Source: an uncultured Alphaproteobacteria bacterium (GTDB taxonomy: Bacteria > Pseudomonadota > Alphaproteobacteria > RF32 > CAG-239). Taken from it: a stretch of DNA of 64,000 nucleotides. Shown piece by piece: positions 24,009 through 32,841 of the stretch. The stretch is from assembly GCA_944393215.1 (NCBI GenBank), contig CALXZL010000006.1:1-64000 (forward strand). Direction: 5' to 3'. Numbering within the stretch: position 1 is the first letter of the stretch; every line of letters starts with the position of its first letter. The notes below the pieces were generated by a model. It was not told the DNA's origin, did not search any database, and was given only the letters and a program-made list of their open reading frames with translations. Made by a program: the position numbers and the translations under genes.

Positions 24009-25154
24009 ATGGATAAAAAACTATGCTTGCTCGTTGCCTCTTATCTGGTTTTGACAATTTCTCCTTTGCAAGCAAAGCAGTTTAAATATGAGAATTGGAC
24101 CTTAACTGCCGGAGCACAAGCAAAAGTTTTGTATGGCTATAATTCTTTTTCCCAAAAATATGATTCCGTTAATGATAAAGATGAAACCTATACTTCCCTG
24201 AACTTAAATTTTTCTGCGGCATACAATTTTAACCAAGATTATCAATTAGCTGTGTATTATTTGCCCGATTCAAGCGGAACGGAATATCTCAAAAGTTATG
24301 ACGGAAGTGAGTGGGATCATCAAATATATGGAGCATTAATCACTCCATACGGACAAATTCAAGTTGGAATGAATTATAATGTAGCCTATCAAATGTATGT
24401 AGGTGCTCCGTCAATAGGTCCATTAGGTGTAAATGACAGTGGTATAACAGATTTTCTGGATAATCCAAACTGGGATAGAATAGGAGGGAAAGTTGCCTTT
24501 TATCCAACCTTGGATTCCACCAGAATGGATACGGATAATATTGCTCCGAAATTTTCATATTTAAGTCCGATTTATAAGGGTACGCAATTTGGTTTTTCTT
24601 ATATGCCTTCTGCCTATAATCGTGAAGGATTATTAAATGGATATGCGCCTTATTATGATAAAGAAGCTTATGTGGCAGCCTTGAGCAATCAACATCAATT
24701 TGGTGAATTTAACCTGTCAACATATGTTGGCTATGGTTTTTATGTAGATGATCATCAAGATATGAGTGTGGGAGCAAGTCTAGCATATAAAAACTGGACT
24801 TTGGGAGGTTCCTACAGACAAACGGAAGCAGATAGTGACAATCCGATAAATCAAAAAATAAGTACCAGCCGAGAGCCGCTGTATTATGATGGCTTTCGAG
24901 ACGGGCGAGTCTGGAATATCGGTTTGAGTTATACATATGAGAACTTTAGTACCGGTGTCAGCTATTTTGAATCAATAGCCGAAAAAAGCGATAATCGTGA
25001 CCAGTTTGTACAATGGGCAAACCAATATCAGGTAGATGATTACTGGACATTATATGCAGCCATAGGCTATGTTCGCTTTGAAGGATTGCGAGGAACAGCC
25101 GCCGATAGTAATGAAGGTTGTAGTTTTATAACCGGCGTCGGATTTAATATCTAA
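24009..25154 (+). CDS. Outer-membrane porin
   Basis: A 381-residue beta-barrel porin. The signal peptide is KLCLLVASYLVLTISPLQA, cleaved near residue 22. The mature chain alternates amphipathic strands with aromatic residues and acidic turns (TLTAGAQAKVLYGYNSFSQK, YGQIQVGMNYNVAYQMYVGA), as in Gram-negative trimeric porins of Alphaproteobacteria, and ends GVGFNI. The PFGxxxxG-like loop YGQIQVGMNYNVAY marks the region before loop L3. It would allow passive uptake of small solutes. It is monocistronic with a terminator; solute preference is unknown. Confidence 0.88.
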   Translation: MDKKLCLLVASYLVLTISPLQAKQFKYENWTLTAGAQAKVLYGYNSFSQKYDSVNDKDETYTSLNLNFSAAYNFNQDYQLAVYYLPDSSGTEYLKSYDGSEWDHQIYGALITPYGQIQVGMNYNVAYQMYVGAPSIGPLGVNDSGITDFLDNPNWDRIGGKVAFYPTLDSTRMDTDNIAPKFSYLSPIYKGTQFGFSYMPSAYNREGLLNGYAPYYDKEAYVAALSNQHQFGEFNLSTYVGYGFYVDDHQDMSVGASLAYKNWTLGGSYRQTEADSDNPINQKISTSREPLYYDGFRDGRVWNIGLSYTYENFSTGVSYFESIAEKSDNRDQFVQWANQYQVDDYWTLYAAIGYVRFEGLRGTAADSNEGCSFITGVGFNI

Positions 25155-25156
25155 AC

Positions 25157-25189
25157 AAAAAAATCCCTGTCAAGAGGCAGGGATTTTTT
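25157..25189. terminator. Terminator between the porin and M20 peptidase genes
   Basis: AAATCCCTG (25161-25169) pairs with CAGGGATTT (25178-25186), flanked by A-run and T-run, so it may work in both directions. Confidence 0.88.
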
Positions 25190-25202
25190 GAGCAAGTTGC
25201 GT

Positions 25203-26315
25203 TTATTGCAAATCTTGAGCTAATTTGTTCAAAAATTTGATTTGTGTATCGGCAATTTTTTCAACACTGTCAATTTCCACATATTCGCCTTCGGCATGCA
25301 TGCCTTCTCCGGAGCCGGAATGCATAATAACAACGGAACCACGAACGGCAAAAGCTCTTGAATCGGTAGCGCCGCCGATATGTTCAAATTCTAAAGCGTG
25401 ACCGAGAGCTTGTTCGGCAAAATGTTTATAGTCCAAAATAAAGGGATTATTTTCATCCATCACCACCGGCGTGCTTTCGGAAGAAATTTTGTATGTAGCC
25501 CCTTGAACCATGCATTTATCCAAATTGTGTTTTAAGTTTTCCACGGTGGAATTTTCGGTTAAGCGGAAATCTAAAACCGCCTCGGCATGACGAGCAATCA
25601 CATTACTGACTTCACCGCCCTGCATAATGGCAACATGCACGGTATCAATCCACTTATCTTGAGGATTAACGCCGCCTTTGGAGTAGTAAGGATAAATCTG
25701 ACGAATATTACGTAAGGTTTCCATCAAAATTTCGTTAGCATCGATTCCTTCCCAAGGAGTAGAACCATGAGCAGCTTGACCGTCTGCCATAATTTTAACA
25801 AAAACCGGATTTTTGCATTTAGAAACAATTTTGTTAATATCGCCGCCGACATCATTATCCAAAACAATTTTAGCTTTGAGATTCGGATGTGCCTCCATAA
25901 AGGCATGAGTGCTTTTTGAGCCTTTTTCTTCATCGGTAGAAAGAATAACCGCAAATTTGAGCGGAAGTTTGTTTTTAAGAACATGTTCCAAAGAATTAAG
26001 AGCTACGGCGGCAAAAGACTTCATATCCAAAGAACCGCGCCCATAAAGTTTGCCGTCTTTTATAACGGGAGAAAACATATCATCCGTTGCCGGAACAACA
26101 TCCAGATGTCCCAAACAAACCACATCATAGTTATCGGCTTCTACATTTGCCAAAAACAAAACGGGAGAGGCATTATCAAAATGATAGATTCCGCCTTTGA
26201 CCTCCAAACCGTTAAAGAGCGATTTTGCATATTCCAAACATTTTTCAATTTCTTCGGTATTTCCGGTTTCGGTTCTGAAGCGCATTAAGTTTTGCGCAAT
26301 ATCAATAACGTTCAT
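25203..26315 (-). CDS. M20-family metallopeptidase (ArgE/DapE-like)
   Basis: A 370-residue zinc-dependent amidohydrolase. Metal ligands are visible in order: CLGHLDVVPA (His), GRGSLDMKS (bridging Asp), STDEEKGS (catalytic Glu pair), DNDVGGD and the C-terminal HSGSGEGMHAEGEYV (His). The insertion domain has VAIMQGGEVSNVIARHAEAV, typical of ArgE/DapE and dipeptidases. ATG 26315 is preferred, with AAAGG 9 bp upstream; the ATG at 26324 is too close to it. Whether it is N-acetylornithine deacetylase, succinyl-diaminopimelate desuccinylase or a dipeptidase cannot be decided. Confidence 0.88.
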   Translation of the reverse strand: MNVIDIAQNLMRFRTETGNTEEIEKCLEYAKSLFNGLEVKGGIYHFDNASPVLFLANVEADNYDVVCLGHLDVVPATDDMFSPVIKDGKLYGRGSLDMKSFAAVALNSLEHVLKNKLPLKFAVILSTDEEKGSKSTHAFMEAHPNLKAKIVLDNDVGGDINKIVSKCKNPVFVKIMADGQAAHGSTPWEGIDANEILMETLRNIRQIYPYYSKGGVNPQDKWIDTVHVAIMQGGEVSNVIARHAEAVLDFRLTENSTVENLKHNLDKCMVQGATYKISSESTPVVMDENNPFILDYKHFAEQALGHALEFEHIGGATDSRAFAVRGSVVIMHSGSGEGMHAEGEYVEIDSVEKIADTQIKFLNKLAQDLQ

Positions 26316-26412
26316 AATTTTCATCCTTTATCTGTCAGTTTTTTACGTTTTCTTCACTATATTAAGAGATAATATATCAAAGAACATAAGAAAAGATTAA
26401 AGGGAGAAAAAA

Positions 26413-26919
26413 ATGAAGGCAGCAGTACTTGCGCTTATGGGGTTATGGATGTCAATTTCAAGCGCTTTAGCTCAAGCTCTTCCTGATGAGGGAGAAAGCG
26501 GCTTGACGCTTCCACGCTTTGCTTCATTACGCTCAAACCATATTAATGCCCGTTCCGGTCCGGGAGCCAGATATCCGATAGAGTGGGTATACATGCAAAA
26601 AAACGCACCGGTACAAATCATTGCCGAATTTGAATTATGGAGAAAGATAAAAGATTGGCAAGGCTCGGAAAGCTGGATGCACAAATCTATGTTAACCGGA
26701 AAACGAACGGTAAAAGTGATAACTCCGGGAGAAAATAATATTTATGACAAAGCCGATTATCAATCTAAAATCATTGCTAAAGTTGAAGATGAAGTTGTCG
26801 GAGAAATTATAAAATGTCCTTCGGAAGGTTCATTTTGCCTGATAAAATTTGAGTCGATAGAAGGATGGGTTCCCAAAAATAATTTATTTGGTGTTTTTGC
26901 CGATGAAAATATAGAATAA
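26413..26919 (+). CDS. Exported protein with two bacterial SH3 domains
   Basis: A 168-residue periplasmic protein. Signal peptide MKAAVLALMGLWMSISSALA is cleaved near residue 20. The first SH3b domain (about residues 36-97) includes SNHINARSGPGARYPIEWVY and WLHK-like SWMHKSML; the second (about 98-160) includes NIYDKADYQSKIIAKVEDEV and GWVPKNNLFG. The family is widespread in Alphaproteobacteria (SH3-like, DUF1058 type) and is thought to bind cell-wall components. Function in this organism is unknown. Confidence 0.85.
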   Translation: MKAAVLALMGLWMSISSALAQALPDEGESGLTLPRFASLRSNHINARSGPGARYPIEWVYMQKNAPVQIIAEFELWRKIKDWQGSESWMHKSMLTGKRTVKVITPGENNIYDKADYQSKIIAKVEDEVVGEIIKCPSEGSFCLIKFESIEGWVPKNNLFGVFADENIE

Positions 26920-26920
26920 C

Positions 26921-26950
26921 AAAAAAGCTCTGATTAATCAGAGCTTTTTT
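26921..26950. terminator. Bidirectional terminator
   Basis: AAAAAAGCTCTGA and TCAGAGCTTTTTT form a perfect 13-bp palindromic stem between the convergent SH3-protein and histidine-phosphatase-like genes. Confidence 0.93.
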
Positions 26951-26975
26951 CATTTTAGAATTTTCTCAATTTTGT

Positions 26976-27581
26976 TTAAGACAGCTTTTCAACAAAACTA
27001 TATCCGCCTTCATCGCGAACAATGTGGATCACATCGCAATGTTTTATTGGCAGATTTTCAACACCTAAAGCCGAAACCAATGTTTTGATAACACCGGCAT
27101 GGGTTACGATTCCGATACGCCAATTTTCAGACAGCACTTTATCTTTTTGATAATTGAAGATATCGTCCAAGAGCGGAAAAATGCGTTCCAAGACATCCCA
27201 GCCGCTTTCCCCTTCTTCAAAACAGTTATCTAAATGCTGCACTTGCGGATTCAACCACAATTCCATTTCTTTAGGATAATTCTGCTTGAGATAAGAAAGA
27301 GAGTGTCCTCCGGCAATTCCATAATCGACATTGCGGAGCGCCGAAGTGGGATAAATCGGGGTATCACACCTCATGGAAATGAGCATAGCCGTCTGTTTGC
27401 TTCGATTAGAGATACCGCAATACAGTCGTTCCATTTGCAAATCTTCCAGCGTTTCAGCCATGTCTTTAACACGGATTTTGCCTTCCTGAGAGAGGTAACC
27501 GTCATAACCTTTACTTGGCAAAATATTATGAGCTTCCTCACTGCTTTGCCCGACACAAATAATATAAAAATTTGTTTTCAT
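26976..27581 (-). CDS. Histidine-phosphatase-superfamily protein lacking the catalytic RHG
   Basis: A 201-residue relative of phosphoglycerate mutase-like phosphatases. The fold is suggested by LSQEGKIRVKDMAETL, LYCGISNRSKQTAMLI (the SxxxRxxQTA block), the YGIAGGHSLSYL loop, and IGIVTHAGVIKTLV, which keeps the second active-site His. The N-terminal block that should read RHGxT instead reads CVGQSS, so the phosphorylated His and its Arg partner are missing. It is probably a catalytically dead or repurposed member, binding phospho-ligands or proteins. Frame and length are normal, which argues against simple decay. It is followed by a terminator. Confidence 0.72.
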   Translation of the reverse strand: MKTNFYIICVGQSSEEAHNILPSKGYDGYLSQEGKIRVKDMAETLEDLQMERLYCGISNRSKQTAMLISMRCDTPIYPTSALRNVDYGIAGGHSLSYLKQNYPKEMELWLNPQVQHLDNCFEEGESGWDVLERIFPLLDDIFNYQKDKVLSENWRIGIVTHAGVIKTLVSALGVENLPIKHCDVIHIVRDEGGYSFVEKLS

Positions 27582-27651
27582 GATAAAAAAATATTTAAAA
27601 TTAATAATTCACGTTTGCGCTCTTATAACATTTCTCCTCTATTATTGCAAT

Positions 27652-27678
27652 AAAAAAGCTCTCTTCCGAGAGCTTTTT
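27652..27678 (-). terminator. Rho-independent terminator
   Basis: AAAAAGCTCTC-TTCC-GAGAGCTTTTT ends the flavoprotein gene that stops at 27683 on the minus strand. Confidence 0.9.
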
Positions 27679-27682
27679 AGAA

Positions 27683-29071
27683 TTATTTGCCGTTTTTGAT
27701 CCGATCCAACAACTCCTTAACCGAAGGAATTCCGCTACGATAAAGAGGATCAGTCGCAAAACGATAAACTTGGTGTCCGGCAAAGAGCAAATTGTCTTTA
27801 ATGCTACCGCCGTGGCTGATATCATAAAGTGTTTTATGAATACAATAAGAACGCGGATCAGGTATTTTTCCTGTTGTACCATTGGCTTGAGACCAAGTAG
27901 AAAATTGGCATTGAGAAAGACAACCAACGCAGTTTGCGCGGTCAAGTTTCATTTGTTTCCAATCTTCGGGCGTCATGAAAACAACGGTATTATCCGGAGT
28001 TTCTTTGATTTCGGTTAAACCGGCGGCAATTTGCTTTTGGGCTTTATCCACGTCCTCAGCTTTAATATAATAAGTTTTTGTTTCGCTGATTTTGAGCGGA
28101 GCGGAAAATTCTTCATTTTGCGATTCGCTGAAAACAATCTCTCCGTCTTTGCGATCCATCAATTTTTCCAAAAAAGTATTTTTAATGGCAGAAGAGAAGA
28201 AGCCTGTCGGGCTGAATTTTTGCAAAATGACATCGCCTTTTTTAAGTTGAAGCATCAATTTTTTCCAGGCATCGGAGATGGGGCTTTCCTGGGTAATCAT
28301 AGGACGAGTTCCAAATTGGAAGGCAATTTTACCGATATCGGGATTATTAATATAATCATCCCACTCATCAAGATTCCAAACACCGCCAGCCATAATGATA
28401 GGCAAATCATTAAGCCCGAGATTATTTAAAGTTTTTCTGAGTTCAACCAAACGTTCATAAGGAGATTGAGGTTTAGTCGGATCTTCGGCATTAGAAAGTC
28501 CGTTATGTCCGCCGGCAAGCCAGGGATCTTCATATACAACGCCGCCCAAAAAATCTTTGAAATTAGCATAAGCGCGTTTCCACAAGATTTGAAAAGCACG
28601 AGCGGAAGATACAATCGGATAGTAATAAACACCGAAACGGGAAGCAATTTCACCTAATTTATAAGGCAAACCGGCGCCACAGGTGATTCCGTGGATCAAA
28701 CCTTTAGCTTTTTCCAAGACACCGTTAAGAATCTGTTCGGAACCGCCAAGTTCCCAAAGCATATTCATATGAATTCTGCCGTTACCTCCGGAAATTTCGT
28801 GAGCAATCTGAGCTTGAGCGATTCCGCCTTTAATAGATTGTTCAATCATTTCCTGATGACGTTCTCTACGGTCTTTTTTCAGATATTTTTCCAAAATAAC
28901 CTGACCATTTTCATCATAATAATCAGGACTGACACCGGAGAAAGTTCCGACACAATTTTCATGAGCCCAAGCTCCTGAACTTCTTCCGTCAGAACCATTT
29001 ATTCCTTTTCCCCCTTCAATCAAGGGGAAAACTTCTTTTCCGGAAATCAAAATCGGATTAAGACTTTTCAA
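27683..29071 (-). CDS. Nitronate monooxygenase-family FMN flavoprotein
   Basis: A 462-residue TIM-barrel flavoprotein of the NMO/FabK/2-nitropropane dioxygenase superfamily. Seen: GISxx-like entry GKGINGSDGRSSGAWA, LIHGITCGAGLPYKLG, AGGHNGLSN (FMN phosphate region near residue 197), PIIMAGGVWNLDEW and IAFQFGTRPMIT, all core family elements. A C-terminal extension of about 130 residues carries a Cys cluster, ANCVGCLSQCQ then SYCIHKTL, which could bind iron-sulfur or zinc. The substrate is unknown. A very similar long form occurs in several bacteria annotated as nitronate monooxygenase, without a proven reaction. Confidence 0.82.
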   Translation of the reverse strand: MKSLNPILISGKEVFPLIEGGKGINGSDGRSSGAWAHENCVGTFSGVSPDYYDENGQVILEKYLKKDRRERHQEMIEQSIKGGIAQAQIAHEISGGNGRIHMNMLWELGGSEQILNGVLEKAKGLIHGITCGAGLPYKLGEIASRFGVYYYPIVSSARAFQILWKRAYANFKDFLGGVVYEDPWLAGGHNGLSNAEDPTKPQSPYERLVELRKTLNNLGLNDLPIIMAGGVWNLDEWDDYINNPDIGKIAFQFGTRPMITQESPISDAWKKLMLQLKKGDVILQKFSPTGFFSSAIKNTFLEKLMDRKDGEIVFSESQNEEFSAPLKISETKTYYIKAEDVDKAQKQIAAGLTEIKETPDNTVVFMTPEDWKQMKLDRANCVGCLSQCQFSTWSQANGTTGKIPDPRSYCIHKTLYDISHGGSIKDNLLFAGHQVYRFATDPLYRSGIPSVKELLDRIKNGK

Positions 29072-29174
29072 AATATTTATCCTTTTAACAATTCATTTTA
29101 CCTGCGAAGCAAGATAACATAAAAAATTTTTATTGTAGAGAAAAAAATTAAGCTTACCCTAAATTTTTAGAGAT

Positions 29175-30647
29175 TTATTGTTTAGGCAAAGCCAATTCGA
29201 GCAAATTTTGCGGAATATCATTAATGGAAACCAGAGCAATAATGATGCAAATAAGGGCATAGACTTGAATCATCTGCATCATCCCCCGATTCTTTAAGAC
29301 CGGCAAAAAGCCATGATATTTTTCAATCGCCCAATTAATGGCAAGCATGAGCAAAGTAACAAAAATAGCTTGAATACCGAGACCTACGGATAAAATTTGT
29401 TCCGATAACGGAGCCAATAATTTATATAAAAAAGTAAAAAAGAGCATATAAACGGTTAAAACGGCATAAGAAACAATTTGCATTTTGTGGGCAAAAGCCA
29501 GTTTTTTCAGTTTATTTTGTTGCATATGCTCCGTTGTCAAGGAATTGACATCCAAACCGCGGATCATTTCAGGAGTTTCTTTTTGTTTTTTGATATTTGA
29601 AAGTTTATGGTAGAATTTATTTTCCACCATGCACAGACCGCAACCTTTAGCCGTAAAAAAGACATGATTTTTATCTTTTTTGCAAATTTTAAGATTATGC
29701 ATAAGCTTCCAAAGATGCTCCTGCCATTCTTGAGCCGTAGGACGATTTCCGCTTTTGGTAAAAGCGCGTTCAAACATTTCGAGTGTATCTTTGTCAAAAT
29801 ATTCATGAATACTATAAGGATGAGGCGCTTGATAAGTATCGGGCCACAATCCGTAAGCATAATGAAATTGTTCGATTCGGTCTTGGATAGTCAGCATAGG
29901 CTCGTCTTTTTTTCTGGGCGTTCCTGAAAAAGGATGAATCCCGTTATTTAAGAGGCGAAAGATAATCACGGCAAGGGCAAATTTATCTTGCTCTTCTCCC
30001 ATTTCTTCACAATTTTGTTCCATCCCTTCCGGGTATATATATTCTTCGCTGACAAATTCGGCAGGATAGCGTCCGAATTCACCTTTAATCGAGAATCCGT
30101 CGCAATCGACCATGGCAACCATCATATTATTTTTATATACGGAAACATTGGAAGGTTTTAAATCCACAATATAATGTTCGCATTTATGCAGAGCCGCCAC
30201 CATGGAGGCAAGGTTATACGCGGCAAAAATACGATAAGCATAACTTTCGGGTAGATTTAACTTTTTTCGTATGGCTTTTTGCATCAAATGGTCGAGAGAA
30301 ACGGCATCGCTCATTTTAATAAAAGGCATAAGATAGCCGACACAAAAACCGTTTTCATCTTCTAAAAGAGCTTCGGGCCAAGCAATTTGTACATAATTAA
30401 TTCCGTCAATAACGGCGTCGGGAAAATGAGGCCGATTAAGAAGCATGGCTTCTAACTTTTGCCGATTGGTAGAACTTTTGCTTTTAGAGTGAAAAATTTT
30501 AACAACCTGATTAGGATTATCGGCATTAAGATATATTTTGCCGGCGGCACCGCCTTTATGAATTAACTCACCCAAGCGGATTTTTTCAAAATGTCCGTCA
30601 CCGAAAATAGCATTAAATTCATTAACCTCAAGTTCCATATTATCCAT
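29175..30647 (-). CDS. Membrane-anchored Ser/Thr kinase of a TerY-P-type triad
   Basis: A 490-residue kinase. The N-terminal kinase domain shows a Gly-rich loop (HKGGAAGKIYLN), VVKIFH with the ATP Lys near residue 50, the catalytic loop HYIVDLKPSNVSVY (D and N present; HRD is replaced by IVD) near residue 160, and the metal-binding VDCDGFSI in place of DFG. Residues about 322-350 hold C-KKDKNHVF-GCGLC, a zinc-ribbon-like motif. Three transmembrane helices end the chain (ILSVGLGIQAIFVTLLMLAI in the middle). Kinase, PP2C phosphatase and vWA protein together match the TerY-P triad known from comparative genomics. It lies 3 bp after the PP2C gene. Confidence 0.85.
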   Translation of the reverse strand: MDNMELEVNEFNAIFGDGHFEKIRLGELIHKGGAAGKIYLNADNPNQVVKIFHSKSKSSTNRQKLEAMLLNRPHFPDAVIDGINYVQIAWPEALLEDENGFCVGYLMPFIKMSDAVSLDHLMQKAIRKKLNLPESYAYRIFAAYNLASMVAALHKCEHYIVDLKPSNVSVYKNNMMVAMVDCDGFSIKGEFGRYPAEFVSEEYIYPEGMEQNCEEMGEEQDKFALAVIIFRLLNNGIHPFSGTPRKKDEPMLTIQDRIEQFHYAYGLWPDTYQAPHPYSIHEYFDKDTLEMFERAFTKSGNRPTAQEWQEHLWKLMHNLKICKKDKNHVFFTAKGCGLCMVENKFYHKLSNIKKQKETPEMIRGLDVNSLTTEHMQQNKLKKLAFAHKMQIVSYAVLTVYMLFFTFLYKLLAPLSEQILSVGLGIQAIFVTLLMLAINWAIEKYHGFLPVLKNRGMMQMIQVYALICIIIALVSINDIPQNLLELALPKQ

Positions 30648-30650
30648 AAT

Positions 30651-31397
30651 TTACAACCTTGCCCATAAAAGAGTTTTATCATCGGAATTCAACCGTTTGG
30701 CTTTAGCATTATTGAGAGTATTCATTAAAGCGCGACGAGCTTTTTCATGGTTTTTTTCTTGCATAAAGAAATTATGAATCGGCAAAAGAAATTGCTTTTC
30801 AATATTTCTGAAATCAGCAGAAAAAGAAAAATTAGTCAATCCGTCGGTCATCAGAAAAATAGCATCCGCTTTATCAAACGGAGTAAAACGCAGGTTTTCG
30901 AGCCAATTTTCTTGGGTGTAAAAAAAAGTTTCGCACGAAAAAGCTCCATTAGCGGGAGGAGAGGCAATAAAGTCATTAACATTTTCCTCACAAAGGGCAA
31001 GAGCCGCACCGTCTCCGATATGAAAGAAAATGCCTTTTTTCTTATAACATACAACCCCGACAACGGTTGCGGAGAAATCCATCATGCTTTTGGAACAATG
31101 CGTTTTGTTAAGGCGGTGTCGCAAAACTTTTGCCCGAGCAATTTCAATGGCATTTCGAACCGATTCCTGAATATTTTTGAAAGAAGAATTTTTCAATAAG
31201 TCAATGAGCGTATTGCAAACAATTTTTGCACCGATTTTGCCGAATTTAGCGGAGCCTGCGCCGTCAGAAACAACGGCAACAAAATTTTTTCCGCGAGAAA
31301 AATGCCGACAAAAATCTTGACAGGGAATATTTTTATTATGATGAAGCGGTCCCTGAATTGTGGCAGCAATAACTTTAACATTATTAATTTTCTTCAT
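30651..31397 (-). CDS. PP2C-family protein phosphatase of the triad
   Basis: A 248-residue PP2C-type Ser/Thr phosphatase, expected to oppose the neighbouring kinase. Metal-binding motifs are visible: VAVVSDGAGSAKFGKIGAKI (D and G of motif II), HIGDGAALALC, and LMTDGLTNFS (second metal Asp). IPCQDFCRHF near residue 20 matches the first PP2C motif, with QD conserved. ATG 31397 (MKKINNVKVI) is chosen; a longer start lies well inside the vWA gene. It overlaps the vWA gene by 14 bp and precedes the kinase by 3 bp. Confidence 0.88.
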   Translation of the reverse strand: MKKINNVKVIAATIQGPLHHNKNIPCQDFCRHFSRGKNFVAVVSDGAGSAKFGKIGAKIVCNTLIDLLKNSSFKNIQESVRNAIEIARAKVLRHRLNKTHCSKSMMDFSATVVGVVCYKKKGIFFHIGDGAALALCEENVNDFIASPPANGAFSCETFFYTQENWLENLRFTPFDKADAIFLMTDGLTNFSFSADFRNIEKQFLLPIHNFFMQEKNHEKARRALMNTLNNAKAKRLNSDDKTLLWARL

Positions 31398-32073
31398 CCC
31401 AATCTCCGGTATCTTCGAGAAAATCAGGCACATTGGGCGCTGCTTTTGAAATACAGGATACCGAACGACTGAGCCACAGGAAAAATTCGGTAAACTTGAG
31501 TCCGGTTAGCCTTTTGGGAGACAAAGTAGAAAATTTAGCCAATTTTTCCAAATTAGCATCTTGAGTCCCGACGGCATGAATAACAACTTTTTTATTTTGT
31601 TGCGCATAACGACATTTTTCAGCAACAATTTCCCAATCATAGTCGGTTGGTTCCCCGTCACTGATAAGAAAGATCCAAGGTCTTTTGGAGGTAATACCAC
31701 AACTATCATAGAGACATTTTTGCTCTTCAATCTTCTGTAAAGCAAGTTCCATGGCTTTTCCGAGAGGAGTTAAACCGCCGGCTTCCATGGTCGGTGCCGA
31801 AAAATTCATGGCATCGGTCCAATCGGAAGAAACGGTAGTTTCATCTTTGCCGAAAGCCTTAATAATTAAGAGCTGAACGCGAGAGCTGGCATCGATATCC
31901 TCTTTAAGTTCTTTTTCAAGAGCTTTAAGACCGGCATTAAGCTGTTTAATCGGTTCGCCGCGCATGGAGCCGGAACAATCTAAGACCAAGACGCAAGGTG
32001 TCCGTTCATTGGCATTATCGGCAAATTCGACATAAGGAATCATTTCATCAATAAAATCATTATCGGCAACCAT
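31384..32073 (-). CDS. TerY-like von Willebrand factor A protein
   Basis: A 229-residue cytoplasmic vWA protein. The MIDAS metal site is intact: VLVLDCSGSMRGEPIKQLNA (DxSxS near residue 30), the threonine in AGGLTPLGKA, and LISDGEPTDYDWE with the last Asp. TerY-like proteins pair with PP2C and kinase partners, and the gene order here is vWA-PP2C-kinase. GGAGAA precedes the ATG. The triad is found near tellurite/stress loci in other genomes, but no ter gene is visible here. Confidence 0.87.
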   Translation of the reverse strand: MVADNDFIDEMIPYVEFADNANERTPCVLVLDCSGSMRGEPIKQLNAGLKALEKELKEDIDASSRVQLLIIKAFGKDETTVSSDWTDAMNFSAPTMEAGGLTPLGKAMELALQKIEEQKCLYDSCGITSKRPWIFLISDGEPTDYDWEIVAEKCRYAQQNKKVVIHAVGTQDANLEKLAKFSTLSPKRLTGLKFTEFFLWLSRSVSCISKAAPNVPDFLEDTGDWDEEN

Positions 32074-32087
32074 GAACTTCTCCTAAC

Positions 32088-32222
32088 TTAATGACGCGGG
32101 TAAGAGTGCGGGTAACCACTTCCTTCAAGGGGAGAAGGAGAAGAAACTTTACCACAGGCAGAAATACCGAACACGCAGGCAACTAAAAACATAACTATCA
32201 ACAATTTACGAAAAAAAATCAT
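32088..32222 (-). CDS. Short lipoprotein at the head of the triad operon (LptM-like)
   Basis: A 44-residue lipoprotein reading MIFFRKLLIVMFLVACVFGI then SACGKVSSPSP, with lipobox ISAC and lipidated Cys at residue 23. The tail PLEGSGYPHSYPRH resembles the Pro/Tyr tails of very short LptM/YifL-type lipoproteins of Proteobacteria, which assist LPS translocon assembly. The resemblance is weak because the GxKGPL core is replaced by GKVSSPSPL. The stop is 14 bp before the vWA gene start, so it may be the first gene of the vWA-PP2C-kinase operon. Confidence 0.6.
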   Translation of the reverse strand: MIFFRKLLIVMFLVACVFGISACGKVSSPSPLEGSGYPHSYPRH

Positions 32223-32310
32223 TATCCACCTTACCATTTTTATCTTTTATTTATATATTAAACATATACTCTTAAATAGAACTTAATCAAAACCAAAAAA
32301 GAAGTTATTA

Positions 32311-32838
32311 ATGAAAAAATATATTTTAATTTTTTTATCAGCTTTTTTGTTCAGTCTGAGTGTCAGTGCACGAGATAAGGCTGTAAACATATATGAAGTT
32401 CCGCGTGAGATGCCGCAAAGAGAAATCTTCAATGAATTTGGTCATAAAATTAAATTGGACTCATTCAAAGGAGAATTTGTGCTGTTGATGGTATGGTCAC
32501 GCAACTGTACGCCCTGTGTAAAAGAATTGAAAAATATAAATGGCTTTGTAAATAAGACACGAGAAGATAAAATAAGAGTAGTGATGTTATCTCCGAATAC
32601 GGAGTGGAATACGTTGGAAGAGCAACGATATTTTGTAAATAAATTCGGCGGTTCTGATTTAGAGCTTTATACGGACAAAGACGGAAAATTAGCAGAAGAT
32701 TTAGGAATATTTACCTCTCCGCACACGGTGTTGATAGATACCAAAGGTCAAGAGATTGGTCGGATTCGCGGTGCAGCGGAGTGGGATGACGATAAAATAA
32801 TAGAATATATAAGAAATTTAAAGGAACAACACGGATAA
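32311..32838 (+). CDS. Exported TlpA-like thioredoxin-family protein
   Basis: A 175-residue periplasmic thioredoxin-fold protein. The signal peptide is MKKYILIFLSAFLFSLSVSA. The redox motif CTPC is in VWSRNCTPCVKELKNI near residue 70, and the cis-Pro loop is FTSPHTVLIDTKGQEIGRIR. The AhpC/TSA-TlpA type reduces disulfides, for example in cytochrome c or envelope protein maturation. It precedes gpt by 3 bp, so the two form an operon. Confidence 0.88.
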   Translation: MKKYILIFLSAFLFSLSVSARDKAVNIYEVPREMPQREIFNEFGHKIKLDSFKGEFVLLMVWSRNCTPCVKELKNINGFVNKTREDKIRVVMLSPNTEWNTLEEQRYFVNKFGGSDLELYTDKDGKLAEDLGIFTSPHTVLIDTKGQEIGRIRGAAEWDDDKIIEYIRNLKEQHG

Positions 32839-32841
32839 ACC

